NCBI GenBank assembly: GCA_900770785.1
Contig: CAAGLJ010000032.1
Span: 1 to 14,465, forward strand
Length of the DNA stretch: 14,465 nucleotides
From: Lachnospiraceae bacterium
GTDB taxonomy: Bacteria; Bacillota; Clostridia; Lachnospirales; Lachnospiraceae
Direction: 5' to 3'
Part shown: one piece after another, positions 1 through 7,532 of the stretch
Layout: each line of letters opens with the position of its first letter
How positions within the stretch are numbered: the stretch's first letter is position 1
Translations under genes and position numbers: made by a program
The notes under the pieces: generated by a model
Seen by the model: the letters and a program-made list of their open reading frames with translations, nothing else
Databases searched by the model: none
Told to the model about the DNA's origin: nothing

Positions 1-396
1 CCAATGCTGGAGGTACTGATTGGAGAAGAACTGAGGGACGTGGCAGCGGTGGTAACCCGTTATTTTGGCGGAGTGCTTTTGGGAACAGGAGGTCTGGTGC
101 GGGCCTATACGAAGGCTTTGCAGGAGGGGCTTGCGGCAAGTAAAATCGCCACTCTGTCTTACGGTGTCAGGGTACGGATTGAGACGGACTATACCGGAGT
201 AGGAAAGCTTCAGTATATTCTGGGGAAAGCCGGGATACAGATAGAGGATACCCAGTTTTACGACAAGGTGGTTTTCCAGGTTTTTCTGCTCTGGGAGGAA
301 AAAGAAAGGATTTATAAGGACATTGTGGAGGCTACAGCCGGCAAGTGCAGTATTGAGGAAAAAGAAAGCCTCTATGCGCCGGTTGTAAGGGCCTGA
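1..396 (+). CDS. yigZ: YigZ/IMPACT family protein, 3' part (5' end outside window)
   Basis: The reading frame is open from base 1 (codon CCA, Pro) and ends at TGA 394-396, leaving about 131 C-terminal residues of a family that is usually 200-220 residues long. The junction P-M-L-E-V-L and the motif TRYFGG-LLGTGGLVRAYTKA are the signature of the UPF0029 (IMPACT) domain's second half. The remainder, from about YGVRVRIETDYTG on, matches the ferredoxin-like C-terminal DUF1949 domain. The ATG at base 4 is an internal Met, not the start. The molecular role in bacteria is not settled; eukaryotic IMPACT modulates Gcn2. The stop lies 38 bases before mgtE with no terminator visible, so the two are probably cotranscribed. 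Confidence 0.9.
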   Translation, partial: PMLEVLIGEELRDVAAVVTRYFGGVLLGTGGLVRAYTKALQEGLAASKIATLSYGVRVRIETDYTGVGKLQYILGKAGIQIEDTQFYDKVVFQVFLLWEEKERIYKDIVEATAGKCSIEEKESLYAPVVRA

Positions 397-434
397 ATCC
401 GGGCAGGCTAAAAGCAGGAAAGGAGGGTGCAGCC

Positions 435-1784
435 ATGGATAGAACACAGGAGCTGGAAGAAATACAGGAATTGATGGAAACCAAGCAATATACTGGTTTA
501 AGGCAGAAGCTGACAGAGCTGAATGATGCGGATATTGCAGGCATTATGGAGGAAATGGAAGCGGAACAGATGCTGAAAATTTTCCGCATTCTTCCCAAGG
601 ATCTGGCGGCAGACGTGTTTGCTTATATGGATGTGGATAATCAGCAGCTGATTATTACCTCCCTTTCTGAGAGGGACGCAGCCAGTATTATCGACAATCT
701 GATGGCCGATGATGCAACGGATCTACTGGAGGAAATGCCGGCCAATATTGTCAAAAAGATTCTGGCTATGGCAAGTCCTGAGACCAGAAGGGACATTAAC
801 CATCTGCTCCGGTACCCGGAGGATTCCGCAGGAAGTATCATGACTGTGGAGTACGTGGATTTAAAAGAGAATCTGACAGTGGCGGAAGCTATCCAGAGAA
901 TCCGAAACATTGGGCTGGACAGTGAAACCATTAACGTCTGCTATGTACTGGACAGCAGGCGAAAGCTGGTAGGTACGGTTACGCTAAGAGCCCTGCTGTT
1001 AAGCTCTGAGGACGGGGTGGTGGCAGATATCATGCACGAAAATGTGATTTCAGCCAGCACCATGATGGATCAGGAAAAGGTTGCCCGCCTTTTCCAGAAG
1101 TATGATTTTACAGCCATGCCGGTGGTGGATCAGGAAAACCGGCTGGTGGGAATTATTACCGTCGATGATATTGTGGATATTCTGGAGCAGGAGGCCACAG
1201 AAGACATCGAGAAAATGGCAGCTATTGTTCCCTCTGATAAACCCTATATGAAAACAGGAATTGGGGAAACCTGGAAAAAGCGTATTCCCTGGCTGCTGCT
1301 TTTAATGATTTCCTCTACTTTTACGGAGAGGATAATTGCTTCCTTTGAAGAAGCCTTAAGTGCCTGCGTTATTCTGACGGCTTATATTCCCATGCTGATG
1401 GGTACGGGAGGGAATGCGGGCGGGCAGGCCAGTGGCACCATTATCCGAGGCCTTTCCCTGAATGAAATTGAATTCAGAGATATGTTTAAGGTGGTCTGGA
1501 AGGAAGCCAGAGTGGCTGTTTTATGCGGGATAACCCTTTCTTTTGCTAATTTTGCCAAGCTGCTGCTTTTTGACCGCATATCCATTATGGTTGCACTGGT
1601 AATCTGTATTACCCTGTTAAGTACGATTCTGATTGCCAAAATAGTAGGCTGCATGCTTCCTATGCTGGCACAGAAAATTGGCTTTGACCCGGCGGTAATG
1701 GCAAGCCCTTTTATTACCACTATTGTGGATGCTCTGTCTCTGGTTATTTATTTCCGCGTGGCAACCGGTTTGCTGGGGTTATAG
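435..1784 (+). CDS. mgtE: Magnesium channel/transporter MgtE
   Basis: 449 residues, close to the 450 of Thermus MgtE. Order: a helical N-terminal superfamily domain (about 1-125), two CBS domains (about 130-255), a connecting plug helix, and five membrane segments (starting near IPWLLLLMISS, about residue 280). The family motif PMLMGTGGNAGGQ is present in TM2, and the pore Asp of TTIVDALSLV falls at residue 432, the same number as the Mg2+-selectivity Asp of T. thermophilus. In the family the cytosolic domains sense Mg2+ and close the pore; the protein acts as a homodimer in the cell membrane. Start: ATG 435 with GGAGGG at 422-427. There is no room upstream for an M-box riboswitch. Many acidic residues in the N domain fit Mg2+ binding. 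Confidence 0.96.
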   Translation: MDRTQELEEIQELMETKQYTGLRQKLTELNDADIAGIMEEMEAEQMLKIFRILPKDLAADVFAYMDVDNQQLIITSLSERDAASIIDNLMADDATDLLEEMPANIVKKILAMASPETRRDINHLLRYPEDSAGSIMTVEYVDLKENLTVAEAIQRIRNIGLDSETINVCYVLDSRRKLVGTVTLRALLLSSEDGVVADIMHENVISASTMMDQEKVARLFQKYDFTAMPVVDQENRLVGIITVDDIVDILEQEATEDIEKMAAIVPSDKPYMKTGIGETWKKRIPWLLLLMISSTFTERIIASFEEALSACVILTAYIPMLMGTGGNAGGQASGTIIRGLSLNEIEFRDMFKVVWKEARVAVLCGITLSFANFAKLLLFDRISIMVALVICITLLSTILIAKIVGCMLPMLAQKIGFDPAVMASPFITTIVDALSLVIYFRVATGLLGL

Positions 1785-1825
1785 AGATTTCAAATACTGC
1801 TGAAGCAACAAAAACCAAGGAGATG

Positions 1826-1878
1826 TATCCTCTGCTCGCAGGGGCTCGCATTTTTCCTTCGGAAAAACAAGGAGGATA
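1826..1878 (+). promoter_or_regulatory. exoA leader with competing hairpins around the ribosome binding site
   Basis: TATCCTC (1826-1832) is exactly complementary to GAGGATA (1872-1878), which contains most of the exoA Shine-Dalgarno sequence. Between them, TTTTTCC (1851-1857) and GGAAAAA (1861-1867) form a hairpin with a TTC loop. A competing hairpin, CCTCTG (1829-1834) with CAGGGG (1839-1844), uses the same CCTC. Pairing one way would hide the RBS; pairing the other way would free it. The GC hairpin is followed after a short gap by TTTTT (1851-1855), so it could also work as a weak terminator of the mgtE transcript. The pairings are read from the sequence; regulation is inferred. Confidence 0.4.
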
Positions 1879-1880
1879 GG

Positions 1881-2639
1881 ATGAAATTAGTATCATGGAA
1901 TGTAAATGGATTAAGGGCCTGTGTGGATAAAGGCTTTGTGGATATTTTAAAAGAGCAGGATGCGGATTTTTTCTGTATTCAGGAAAGCAAGCTGCAGGAG
2001 GGGCAGATTAATCTGGATTTGCCGGGCTATTATCAGTACTGGAATTATGCGGTGAAAAAAGGCTATTCAGGTACAGCTGTTTTTACTAAACACAAGCCCC
2101 TGTCCGTACAGCTGGGAATCGGTATTGAGGAGCATGACCAGGAGGGGAGGGTGATTACGCTGGAATATGATCATTATTATGTAATTACGGTGTATACACC
2201 CAATTCCCAGGATGGACTTAAGCGCCTGGACTATCGGATGCAGTGGGAAAAGGATTTTTGTGCGTATTTAAAGAAATTAGAGGAGAACAAGCCGGTAATT
2301 TTCTGCGGAGACCTGAACGTGGCCCATAAGGAAATTGATTTGAAAAATCCCAAAACCAATCGGAAGAATGCCGGCTTTACGGATGAGGAAAGAGCCTGTA
2401 TGGATCATTTGCAGGAGGTGGGCTTTATCGATACCTTCCGCTATTTTTACCCGGACAGGGCAGAAATTTATTCCTGGTGGTCCTATCGGTTCCAGGCAAG
2501 GGCCAAAAACGCAGGATGGCGTATTGATTACTTTATGGTTTCAGAAAGTTTGAAGGACAAATTGAAGGATGCACAGATTCTTACGGATATCTATGGTTCG
2601 GATCATTGTCCTGTGGCTCTGGAAATTGATTTGGATTAA
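1881..2639 (+). CDS. exoA: Exodeoxyribonuclease III / AP endonuclease (ExoA, Xth family)
   Basis: 252 residues, the full length of the Mg2+-dependent exonuclease III family, which cuts DNA 5' of abasic sites and removes 3' blocking groups in base excision repair. Visible family motifs: WNVNG (6-10, Asn7), QES with the metal ligand Glu35, Tyr105 in VYTPN, GDLNVAH (143-149, with Asp144 and Asn146), and the terminal catalytic SDHCP (240-244, with Asp241 and His242). WWSYRFQARAKNAGWRIDYF is the conserved DNA-contact stretch. RBS AAGGAGG at 1869-1875 fixes the start. Its stop TAA is at 2637-2639, 17 bases before the next gene's likely start, so the two are coupled. Being downstream of mgtE is notable only because the enzyme needs Mg2+; no functional link is claimed. 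Confidence 0.96.
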   Translation: MKLVSWNVNGLRACVDKGFVDILKEQDADFFCIQESKLQEGQINLDLPGYYQYWNYAVKKGYSGTAVFTKHKPLSVQLGIGIEEHDQEGRVITLEYDHYYVITVYTPNSQDGLKRLDYRMQWEKDFCAYLKKLEENKPVIFCGDLNVAHKEIDLKNPKTNRKNAGFTDEERACMDHLQEVGFIDTFRYFYPDRAEIYSWWSYRFQARAKNAGWRIDYFMVSESLKDKLKDAQILTDIYGSDHCPVALEIDLD

Positions 2640-2656
2640 TGGAAGTGGAGGGAGAA

Positions 2657-4507
2657 ATGACCAAGGAAGAAAGAACAGGAATCCGGGAGAGCCTAAAGAG
2701 GCAAAAGCTCCTTTTTGATGGTGCCTTTGGTACTTATTATGGGAATATTTACGGCACCAGGGAATTACCGGAGGTGGCAAATACAAAATATCCCCAGCGT
2801 GTCCTTGAAATTCACCGCCAGTATATTGAGGCAGGGGCAGAAATAATCCGAAGCAATACCTTTGCCAGCAATACCTTTTCCCTGAATGCTTCCTGGGAAG
2901 AGGTGGAAGAAAATATTCGTCAGGGCTATCGTCTGGCAAAAGAGGCTGCCAGAGGCAGACTGACGAAAGGTACGGGAGAGGCTTTTGATTCGGAAGGAAC
3001 CAGAAAGGTGCATGAGTCCGATTCCCCAAAAAGAGAGGAAGTCTTCGTGGCAGCAGACATCGGACAGATTCCCTTCGATGTTCAGACTAAAGGAGAGGAA
3101 ATCTCCAGAGAGTATGTGGAAATCTGTCGGGTATTTTTAGAGGAGGGAGCGGATATCTTTCTTTTTGAGACGTTTTCGGATTTGGAAGATATTCGTGAGG
3201 CAATTAATTATATTGGAGATAAGGCGTTTATTATCATCCAGTTTTCGGTAAATCAGTTTGGCTATGCTGCTTCCGGCCTGAGTGCCCGTAAACTTGTGCA
3301 GCGGGCGGAGGGCATGGAATGGATAGATGGAGTGGGCTTTAACTGCGGTGTAGGGCCCGGACATATGCAAAAGATTATGAACTCCATCGACTTTTCAGGT
3401 CAGAAAATCGTAACTGCCTTACCCAATGCAGGATATCCTCAAATCGTCAGCAATCGCTTGATTTTTGACGAAAACAACATGGATTATTTTGTGAATAAGG
3501 TGGGGGATATTGCAGCTGACGGGGCAGATATTATCGGCGGCTGCTGTGGAACCACCCCGGAATATATTCGCCGAATGAAGGAAGGTCTGTCCTTTGAACA
3601 GGTGAGAGAGCAAAAGAGTGTGAAAATTCTGGAGAGGGCAAAGGCGATTCAGGAAGACCCTGCTTTTTTTGCTGGAAAAAAGAATAAAAAATTGATTGCT
3701 GTAGAGCTGGCACCGCCTATGGGAATTGATGATGAGAAGCTGATGGATGCTGCCCATTTTTTGGGGCGAAGCGGTGTGGATGTTCTGACTTTTCCCGATT
3801 CTCCCTCTGGAAGAACCAGGGCGGACTCCATTTTGATGGCAGAAAAGGTGAGACAGGAGACGGGGATGTGTGTAATGCCGCACATTTGCTGTCGGGACAA
3901 AAATGCCATTGCCATGCGTTCCCAGCTGCTGGGAGCATATATTAACCGGGTTCGTAATTTTCTGGTGATTACCGGTGATCCCATTCCTGCTATGGTACGA
4001 AACAGCGTGAAAAGTGTCTTTAATTTTGATGCTGTAGGACTGATGAATCTGATTAATGATATGAATGATGAGCATTTTACCGAAGGGCCCATCTGCTACG
4101 GCGGCTGTATCAATCAGGGCCGCAGAAATCTGGAGGTTGAGATTGGACGCGTGAAAAGGAAAATGGAAGCAGGAGCAACCTTCTTTTTTACCCAGCCGGT
4201 ATCAACGAGGGCGGCTGCAGAACGTGTACGGAAGATTAAGGAAGAGACAGGGGCACGTATTCTGTGCGGAATTATGCCTTTTGTCAGTTTGAAAAATGCC
4301 ATGTTTATGAAAAATGAAATGACGGGAATAGAGGTGACAGAGGAGGTACTTAGCCGATATCATGAAGGCATGAGCCGTCAGGAAGGGGAGGAAGCAGGAA
4401 TTGGGCTGGCAAGAGAAATGATGGCCCTTATGGATGATTTTGCCGATGGCTACTACTTCTCTTTCCCTTTCAACCGGGTGCATATGCTGGAGCCAATTCT
4501 ACAGTAA
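2657..4507 (+). CDS. yitJ: Bifunctional homocysteine S-methyltransferase / 5,10-methylenetetrahydrofolate reductase (YitJ type)
   Basis: 616 residues from ATG 2657, chosen because GGAGGG sits at 2647-2652; the upstream in-frame ATG 2639 overlaps the exoA stop and lacks an RBS. The N-terminal half (about 1-325) is a homocysteine S-methyltransferase barrel: LLFDGAFGTYYG, then RSNTFASNTF, with zinc ligands Cys230 (FNCG) and Cys296-Cys297 (GGCCGTTPEYI). The C-terminal half (about 343-610) is a MetF-like reductase: AVELAPP, LVITGDP (folate/FAD-binding strand), FFFTQPV and LCGIMP. The fusion can make methyl-THF and pass the methyl group towards methionine, or salvage S-methylmethionine. A hydrophilic stretch near residues 99-128, rich in Gly, Ser, Thr, Lys and Glu, looks like an inserted loop. 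No T-box or SAM riboswitch precedes it; transcription probably comes from upstream. Confidence 0.93.
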   Translation: MTKEERTGIRESLKRQKLLFDGAFGTYYGNIYGTRELPEVANTKYPQRVLEIHRQYIEAGAEIIRSNTFASNTFSLNASWEEVEENIRQGYRLAKEAARGRLTKGTGEAFDSEGTRKVHESDSPKREEVFVAADIGQIPFDVQTKGEEISREYVEICRVFLEEGADIFLFETFSDLEDIREAINYIGDKAFIIIQFSVNQFGYAASGLSARKLVQRAEGMEWIDGVGFNCGVGPGHMQKIMNSIDFSGQKIVTALPNAGYPQIVSNRLIFDENNMDYFVNKVGDIAADGADIIGGCCGTTPEYIRRMKEGLSFEQVREQKSVKILERAKAIQEDPAFFAGKKNKKLIAVELAPPMGIDDEKLMDAAHFLGRSGVDVLTFPDSPSGRTRADSILMAEKVRQETGMCVMPHICCRDKNAIAMRSQLLGAYINRVRNFLVITGDPIPAMVRNSVKSVFNFDAVGLMNLINDMNDEHFTEGPICYGGCINQGRRNLEVEIGRVKRKMEAGATFFFTQPVSTRAAAERVRKIKEETGARILCGIMPFVSLKNAMFMKNEMTGIEVTEEVLSRYHEGMSRQEGEEAGIGLAREMMALMDDFADGYYFSFPFNRVHMLEPILQ

Positions 4508-4513
4508 GCCGTT

Positions 4514-4577
4514 CTTATGGGCATAGATGAAAAAATTGGCATCTATGCCCAATAAGATTAAAAATCGCATGATTTTT
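4514..4577. terminator. Hairpins between convergent yitJ and typA
   Basis: GGGCATAGATG (4519-4529) and CATCTATGCCC (4540-4550) form an 11-bp perfect stem, extended by CTTAT/ATAAG outside one bulged A. Neither flank carries a long T run next to the stem. A second palindrome follows, AAAAATC (4560-4566) with GATTTTT (4571-4577). The site lies exactly between two convergent genes and is best read as a shared transcription end, with the second, T-rich hairpin helping on the + strand. Confidence 0.65.
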
Positions 4578-4587
4578 CAGTTCAATT

Positions 4588-6420
4588 TTATCCCTTTTTA
4601 ATTGCCGCTCTTTTTCTTAGCGTGGGATCCAGAATACGCTTGCGGATTCTCAGGCTTTCCGGGGTGACTTCAAGAAGCTCATCCACGTCGATAAATTCCA
4701 ATGCCTGCTCCAGACTTAGGATTCTGGGAGGAGAAAGGCGAAGGGCTTCATCGGCACTGGAAGAGCGGGTATTGGTCAGCTGCTTTTTCTTACACACATT
4801 AATTTCAATATCCTCAGCCTTCCCTGTCTGGCCTATAATCATCCCTGCGTATACCTTCTGACCGGGACCGATAAACAGGGTTCCTCTGTCCTGAGCATTA
4901 TAAAGTCCGTAGGTGATAGCTTCACCGGCTTCAAAGGCAATCAGAGAGCCCTGCTTACGGTAGGAAAGATCCCCCTTATAAGGGCCATAGCCGTCAAAGG
5001 TAGTGTTCATGATGCCATTGCCCTTGGTGTCAGTCAAAAACTCTCCCCGGTAGCCGATAAGTCCTCTGGAGGGGATGGCGAACTCCAGACGGGTATAGCC
5101 GCCATTAATCGGACTCATTCCCTGTAGTTCCCCTTTTCGATTGCTGAGCTTTTGAATAACGGTTCCGGAAAATTCTTCGGGAACGTCAATATAGGCTATT
5201 TCCATAGGCTCCAGCTTTTGATTACGCTCGTTTGTTTTGTACAGAACCTCCGCCTTGGAAACGGCAAATTCATAACCCTCACGACGCATATTTTCAATCA
5301 AAACAGACAGATGCAGCTCTCCTCTGCCGGAAACCTTGAACATTTCAGTGGTTTCTGTTTCTTCTACTCTGAGGGAAACATCCGTATTCAACTCACGGAA
5401 CAGACGGTCGCGCAGATGACGGCTGGTTACATATTTTCCCTCCTGTCCTGCCAGGGGAGAGTCGTTGACCATAAAATTCATGGCTATGGTAGGCTCGGAA
5501 ATCTTCTGGAAGGGAATGGCCTGAGGATTTTCAGGAGAGCAGAGGGTATCTCCAATATGAATATCGGTGATACCGGAAATGGCTACAATGGAACCGATTC
5601 CAGCAGAGGTCACTTCAACCTTATTCAGCCCGTCAAATTCATATAATTTGGAAATCTTAACCTTTCTCAGCTTGTCCGGCTCGTGATGATTTACCATGAC
5701 CACATCCTGATTTACCCGGATAGTACCGTTGTCCACCTTTCCCACACCGATGCGGCCCACATATTCATTATAGTCAATAGTACTGATCAGTACCTGAGTA
5801 CCGGCATCAGGATCCCCTTCAGGGGCAGGAATATAGTCCAGAATGGTTTCAAAAAGAGGAATCATATTCTCACCCTTAACCCCAATATCCAAAGAGGCAT
5901 ACCCACCCTTGGCAGAGGCGAATACGAAGGGGCAGTCCAGCTGTTTATCGGAGGCATCCAGATCCAAAAACAGCTCCAGTACTTCGTCGATTACCTGAGC
6001 CGGACGGGCTTCGGGCCGGTCAATCTTGTTGATACATACAATAACCGGAAGGCGCAGCTCCAGTGCCTTCTGAAGTACGAATTTGGTCTGTGGCATGGCT
6101 CCTTCAAAGGCATCTACCACAAGGACAACACCATTCACCATTTTCAGAACGCGTTCCACCTCACCACCAAAATCCGCATGGCCCGGAGTGTCAATAATAT
6201 TGATTTTAGTACCCTTGTAAGTTATCGCAGTATTCTTGGATAAAATAGTAATTCCCCGTTCCCGCTCAAGGTCATTGGAATCCATAATCCGCTCTGCCAC
6301 TTCCTGTCCTGCACGAAAAACACCACTCTGCTTTAACAGCTCATCCACCAGAGTCGTCTTACCATGATCAACATGGGCAATGATGGCTATATTTCGGATA
6401 TCTTCTCTGATTTGCTGCAT
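4588..6420 (-). CDS. typA: Ribosome-associated translational GTPase TypA/BipA
   Basis: 610 residues, the full family length. GTPase motifs: G1 AHVDHGKT (15-22), G2 RGIT (55-58), G3 DTPGH (77-81), G4 NKID (131-134) and G5 SAK (169-171). These are followed by the EF-Tu-like domain II, EF-G-like domains III and V, and the BipA-specific C-terminal domain (SLIAFEAGEAITYGLYNAQDRG, then VCKKKQLTNTRSSS). TypA binds 70S ribosomes at the EF-G site and helps large-subunit assembly and stress or cold adaptation. The start ATG (6418-6420) has GGAGG at 6426-6430. It is transcribed alone, divergent from the SSB-like gene, through a leader that contains 10-bp tandem repeats. Locally it is more GC-rich (two sampled 60-base lines gave 52-63%) than the other genes. 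Confidence 0.97.
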   Translation of the reverse strand: MQQIREDIRNIAIIAHVDHGKTTLVDELLKQSGVFRAGQEVAERIMDSNDLERERGITILSKNTAITYKGTKINIIDTPGHADFGGEVERVLKMVNGVVLVVDAFEGAMPQTKFVLQKALELRLPVIVCINKIDRPEARPAQVIDEVLELFLDLDASDKQLDCPFVFASAKGGYASLDIGVKGENMIPLFETILDYIPAPEGDPDAGTQVLISTIDYNEYVGRIGVGKVDNGTIRVNQDVVMVNHHEPDKLRKVKISKLYEFDGLNKVEVTSAGIGSIVAISGITDIHIGDTLCSPENPQAIPFQKISEPTIAMNFMVNDSPLAGQEGKYVTSRHLRDRLFRELNTDVSLRVEETETTEMFKVSGRGELHLSVLIENMRREGYEFAVSKAEVLYKTNERNQKLEPMEIAYIDVPEEFSGTVIQKLSNRKGELQGMSPINGGYTRLEFAIPSRGLIGYRGEFLTDTKGNGIMNTTFDGYGPYKGDLSYRKQGSLIAFEAGEAITYGLYNAQDRGTLFIGPGQKVYAGMIIGQTGKAEDIEINVCKKKQLTNTRSSSADEALRLSPPRILSLEQALEFIDVDELLEVTPESLRIRKRILDPTLRKRAAIKKG

Positions 6421-6440
6421 AAAATCCTCCTTATTTCATC

Positions 6441-6490
6441 GATTTATTTCGGTTATTTTCAGTTATTTCCAGCTATTTTCGGCTATTTCC
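6441..6490 (-). repeat. Five 10-bp tandem units in the typA leader
   Basis: Read on the + strand, five consecutive 10-mers share the core TATTT followed by C, TC or CC: gatttatttc, ggttattttc, agttatttcc, agctattttc, ggctatttcc. A sixth, truncated TTATTTC lies at 6431-6437. On the transcribed strand the unit reads roughly GAAAATARCY. The array sits between the predicted typA transcription start and the RBS, so it would be the typA 5' UTR. The period is close to one DNA helical turn. Confidence 0.8.
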
Positions 6491-6500
6491 AAACCGCTTA

Positions 6501-6529
6501 AGTATAGCACCATTTTCCCAAGGCTGCAA
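6501..6529 (-). promoter_or_regulatory. Predicted typA promoter (extended -10)
   Basis: On the minus strand TATACT (6501-6506) is preceded by TGC, giving an extended -10 element. At 17-bp spacing a weak -35, TTGCAG (6524-6529), lies inside the left arm of the 22-bp inverted repeat. Start of transcription would be near 6494, just before the 10-bp repeats. Confidence 0.55.
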
Positions 6530-6665
6530 ACATATTCGCAGTTAAAACTGCGAATATGTTGCTGCCGGGCTGCCAAAGGAATGCAGTTAAAACTGCGAAT
6601 ATGTTGCTGCCGGGTTGCCAAAGGAATGCAGTCAAAACTGCGAATATGTTTGCAGCCGGGCTGCC
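6522..6665. repeat. 45-bp tandem repeat array (three units) bounded by a perfect 22-bp inverted repeat
   Basis: Units start at 6538, 6583 and 6628, a constant 45-bp period. Each begins GCAGTTAAAACTGC (GCAGTC in the third), followed by GAATATGTT and a GCTGCCGGGCTGCC-like segment. Unit 1 is extended leftward into a palindrome with 13-bp arms, CATATTCGCAGTT (6531-6543) against AACTGCGAATATG (6546-6558). The outermost arms, 6522-6543 and 6636-6657, are perfect 22-bp inverted repeats 92 bp apart. The third unit also holds GCAGC-CGG-GCTGC. No coding potential is apparent and there are no CRISPR-like spacers. It occupies the divergent region between typA and the SSB-like gene. Confidence 0.85.
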
Positions 6666-6769
6666 TGATGAAAAAAACAGCGACGACTGACACTTCTATG
6701 AAAGAAAAAAATCTATACAATAATATTACGTAACGGGAAGAAATTCTTGAACAAGAAGGGAGAACAAAA

Positions 6770-7417
6770 ATGACAGATAAGGTAATGGAAAACAATCAGG
6801 TAGTGATAATGGGAACCATCGTAAGTGAATTTAAGTACAGCCATGAAATTTTTGGAGAGGGATTTTATATGGTAGATGTTGAGGTACAGCGTTTGAGTGA
6901 TTCCTGCGACATTATTCCCATCATGATTTCCGAGAGATTGATGGATACCACACAAAATTTCAGTGGAGCCAAGGTTATGGTAACCGGACAGTTTCGCTCC
7001 TATAACCGCCATGAAGAAAAGAAAAACCGACTTATTCTTTCTGTTTTTGCCAGAGAGGTGGAGATGGTTGAGGAAATTGAAGAAAGTGCAAAAAGCAACC
7101 AGATTTTTCTGGATGGCTTTATCTGCAAGGAACCTATTTATCGCAAGACACCTTTGGGAAGAGAGATTGCAGATTTACTGATAGCGGTAAACCGTCCTTA
7201 TGGGAAATCGGACTACATACCCTGCATATGCTGGGGAAGGAACGCCCGTTTTGCCAGCAGCTTTGAAGTAGGTACCCGGTGTGTGGTATGGGGGAGAATT
7301 CAGAGCAGAGAATATATGAAAAAGCTGTCAGAAGATTATGCGGAAAAGCGGGTGGCTTATGAGGTTTCCGTCAATAAGCTGGAGCTGGTGGATGAGGAAA
7401 TGCTTTCATATATATGA
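6770..7417 (+). CDS. SSB-like protein with two OB folds
   Basis: 215 residues. Residues about 7-105 (NNQVVIMGTIVSEF, then GAKVMVTGQFRSYN) and about 108-210 (NQIFLDGFICKEPIYRKTPLGREIADLLIAVNRPYG-, CICWGRNARFA, GTRCVVWGRIQSR) each look like an SSB/PriB OB fold. The second is closest to bacterial SSB. The acidic DDDIPF-type tail that recruits partners to ordinary SSB is missing; the protein ends EEMLSYI. This is therefore a paralogue of, not a replacement for, the chromosomal ssb that sits between rpsF and rpsR. Binding of single-stranded DNA is inferred from the fold. The start ATG 6770 has GGGAG at 6758-6762. Upstream, 6666-6769 is A-rich, with TATACAAT at 6714-6721 as a possible -10 but no well-spaced -35. 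Confidence 0.75.
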   Translation: MTDKVMENNQVVIMGTIVSEFKYSHEIFGEGFYMVDVEVQRLSDSCDIIPIMISERLMDTTQNFSGAKVMVTGQFRSYNRHEEKKNRLILSVFAREVEMVEEIEESAKSNQIFLDGFICKEPIYRKTPLGREIADLLIAVNRPYGKSDYIPCICWGRNARFASSFEVGTRCVVWGRIQSREYMKKLSEDYAEKRVAYEVSVNKLELVDEEMLSYI

Positions 7418-7470
7418 TATATAGTTTATCCGGTGTACGAATTTTTGTGCATAAAAATGGATTAATCAAG

Positions 7471-7499
7471 TTGACACGAAAAAAGGGCGGTGCTATGAT
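7471..7499 (+). promoter_or_regulatory. Promoter of the dapA-dapB leader
   Basis: TTGACA (7471-7476), 17-base spacer, TATGAT (7494-7499): a near-consensus sigma-A promoter about 34 bases before the riboswitch. Immediately downstream is a short hairpin, AAGGC (7510-7514) with GCCTT (7519-7523). Between the SSB-like stop and this promoter the only other structure is an AT palindrome, ATTTTT (7441-7446) with AAAAAT (7453-7458). Confidence 0.88.
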
Positions 7500-7532
7500 A
7501 AGCTAAAGTAAGGCAGCCGCCTTTTATATTTA

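Noticed and set aside
397..434. Mg2+ (M-box) riboswitch ahead of mgtE
   Set aside because: The gap is 38 bases, far too short, and holds only the RBS.
3419..4075. Minus-strand open frame of 218 codons inside the YitJ-type gene
   Set aside because: Shadow of the coding strand, with overlapping competitors in other frames and no RBS.
5683..6243. Plus-strand open frame of 186 codons inside typA
   Set aside because: Antisense shadow of typA; the minus-strand product has all GTPase motifs.
6538..6665. CRISPR-like array from three regularly spaced repeats
   Set aside because: The whole 45-bp unit repeats, without unique spacers between short repeats, and there are no cas genes.
6463..6795. Minus-strand open frame across the 45-bp repeats that would encode a repeat protein
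   Set aside because: The repetition (IRSFNCIPLAARQQH-like) only mirrors the 45-bp DNA period, which is a multiple of three; it overlaps the predicted typA promoter and has no RBS.
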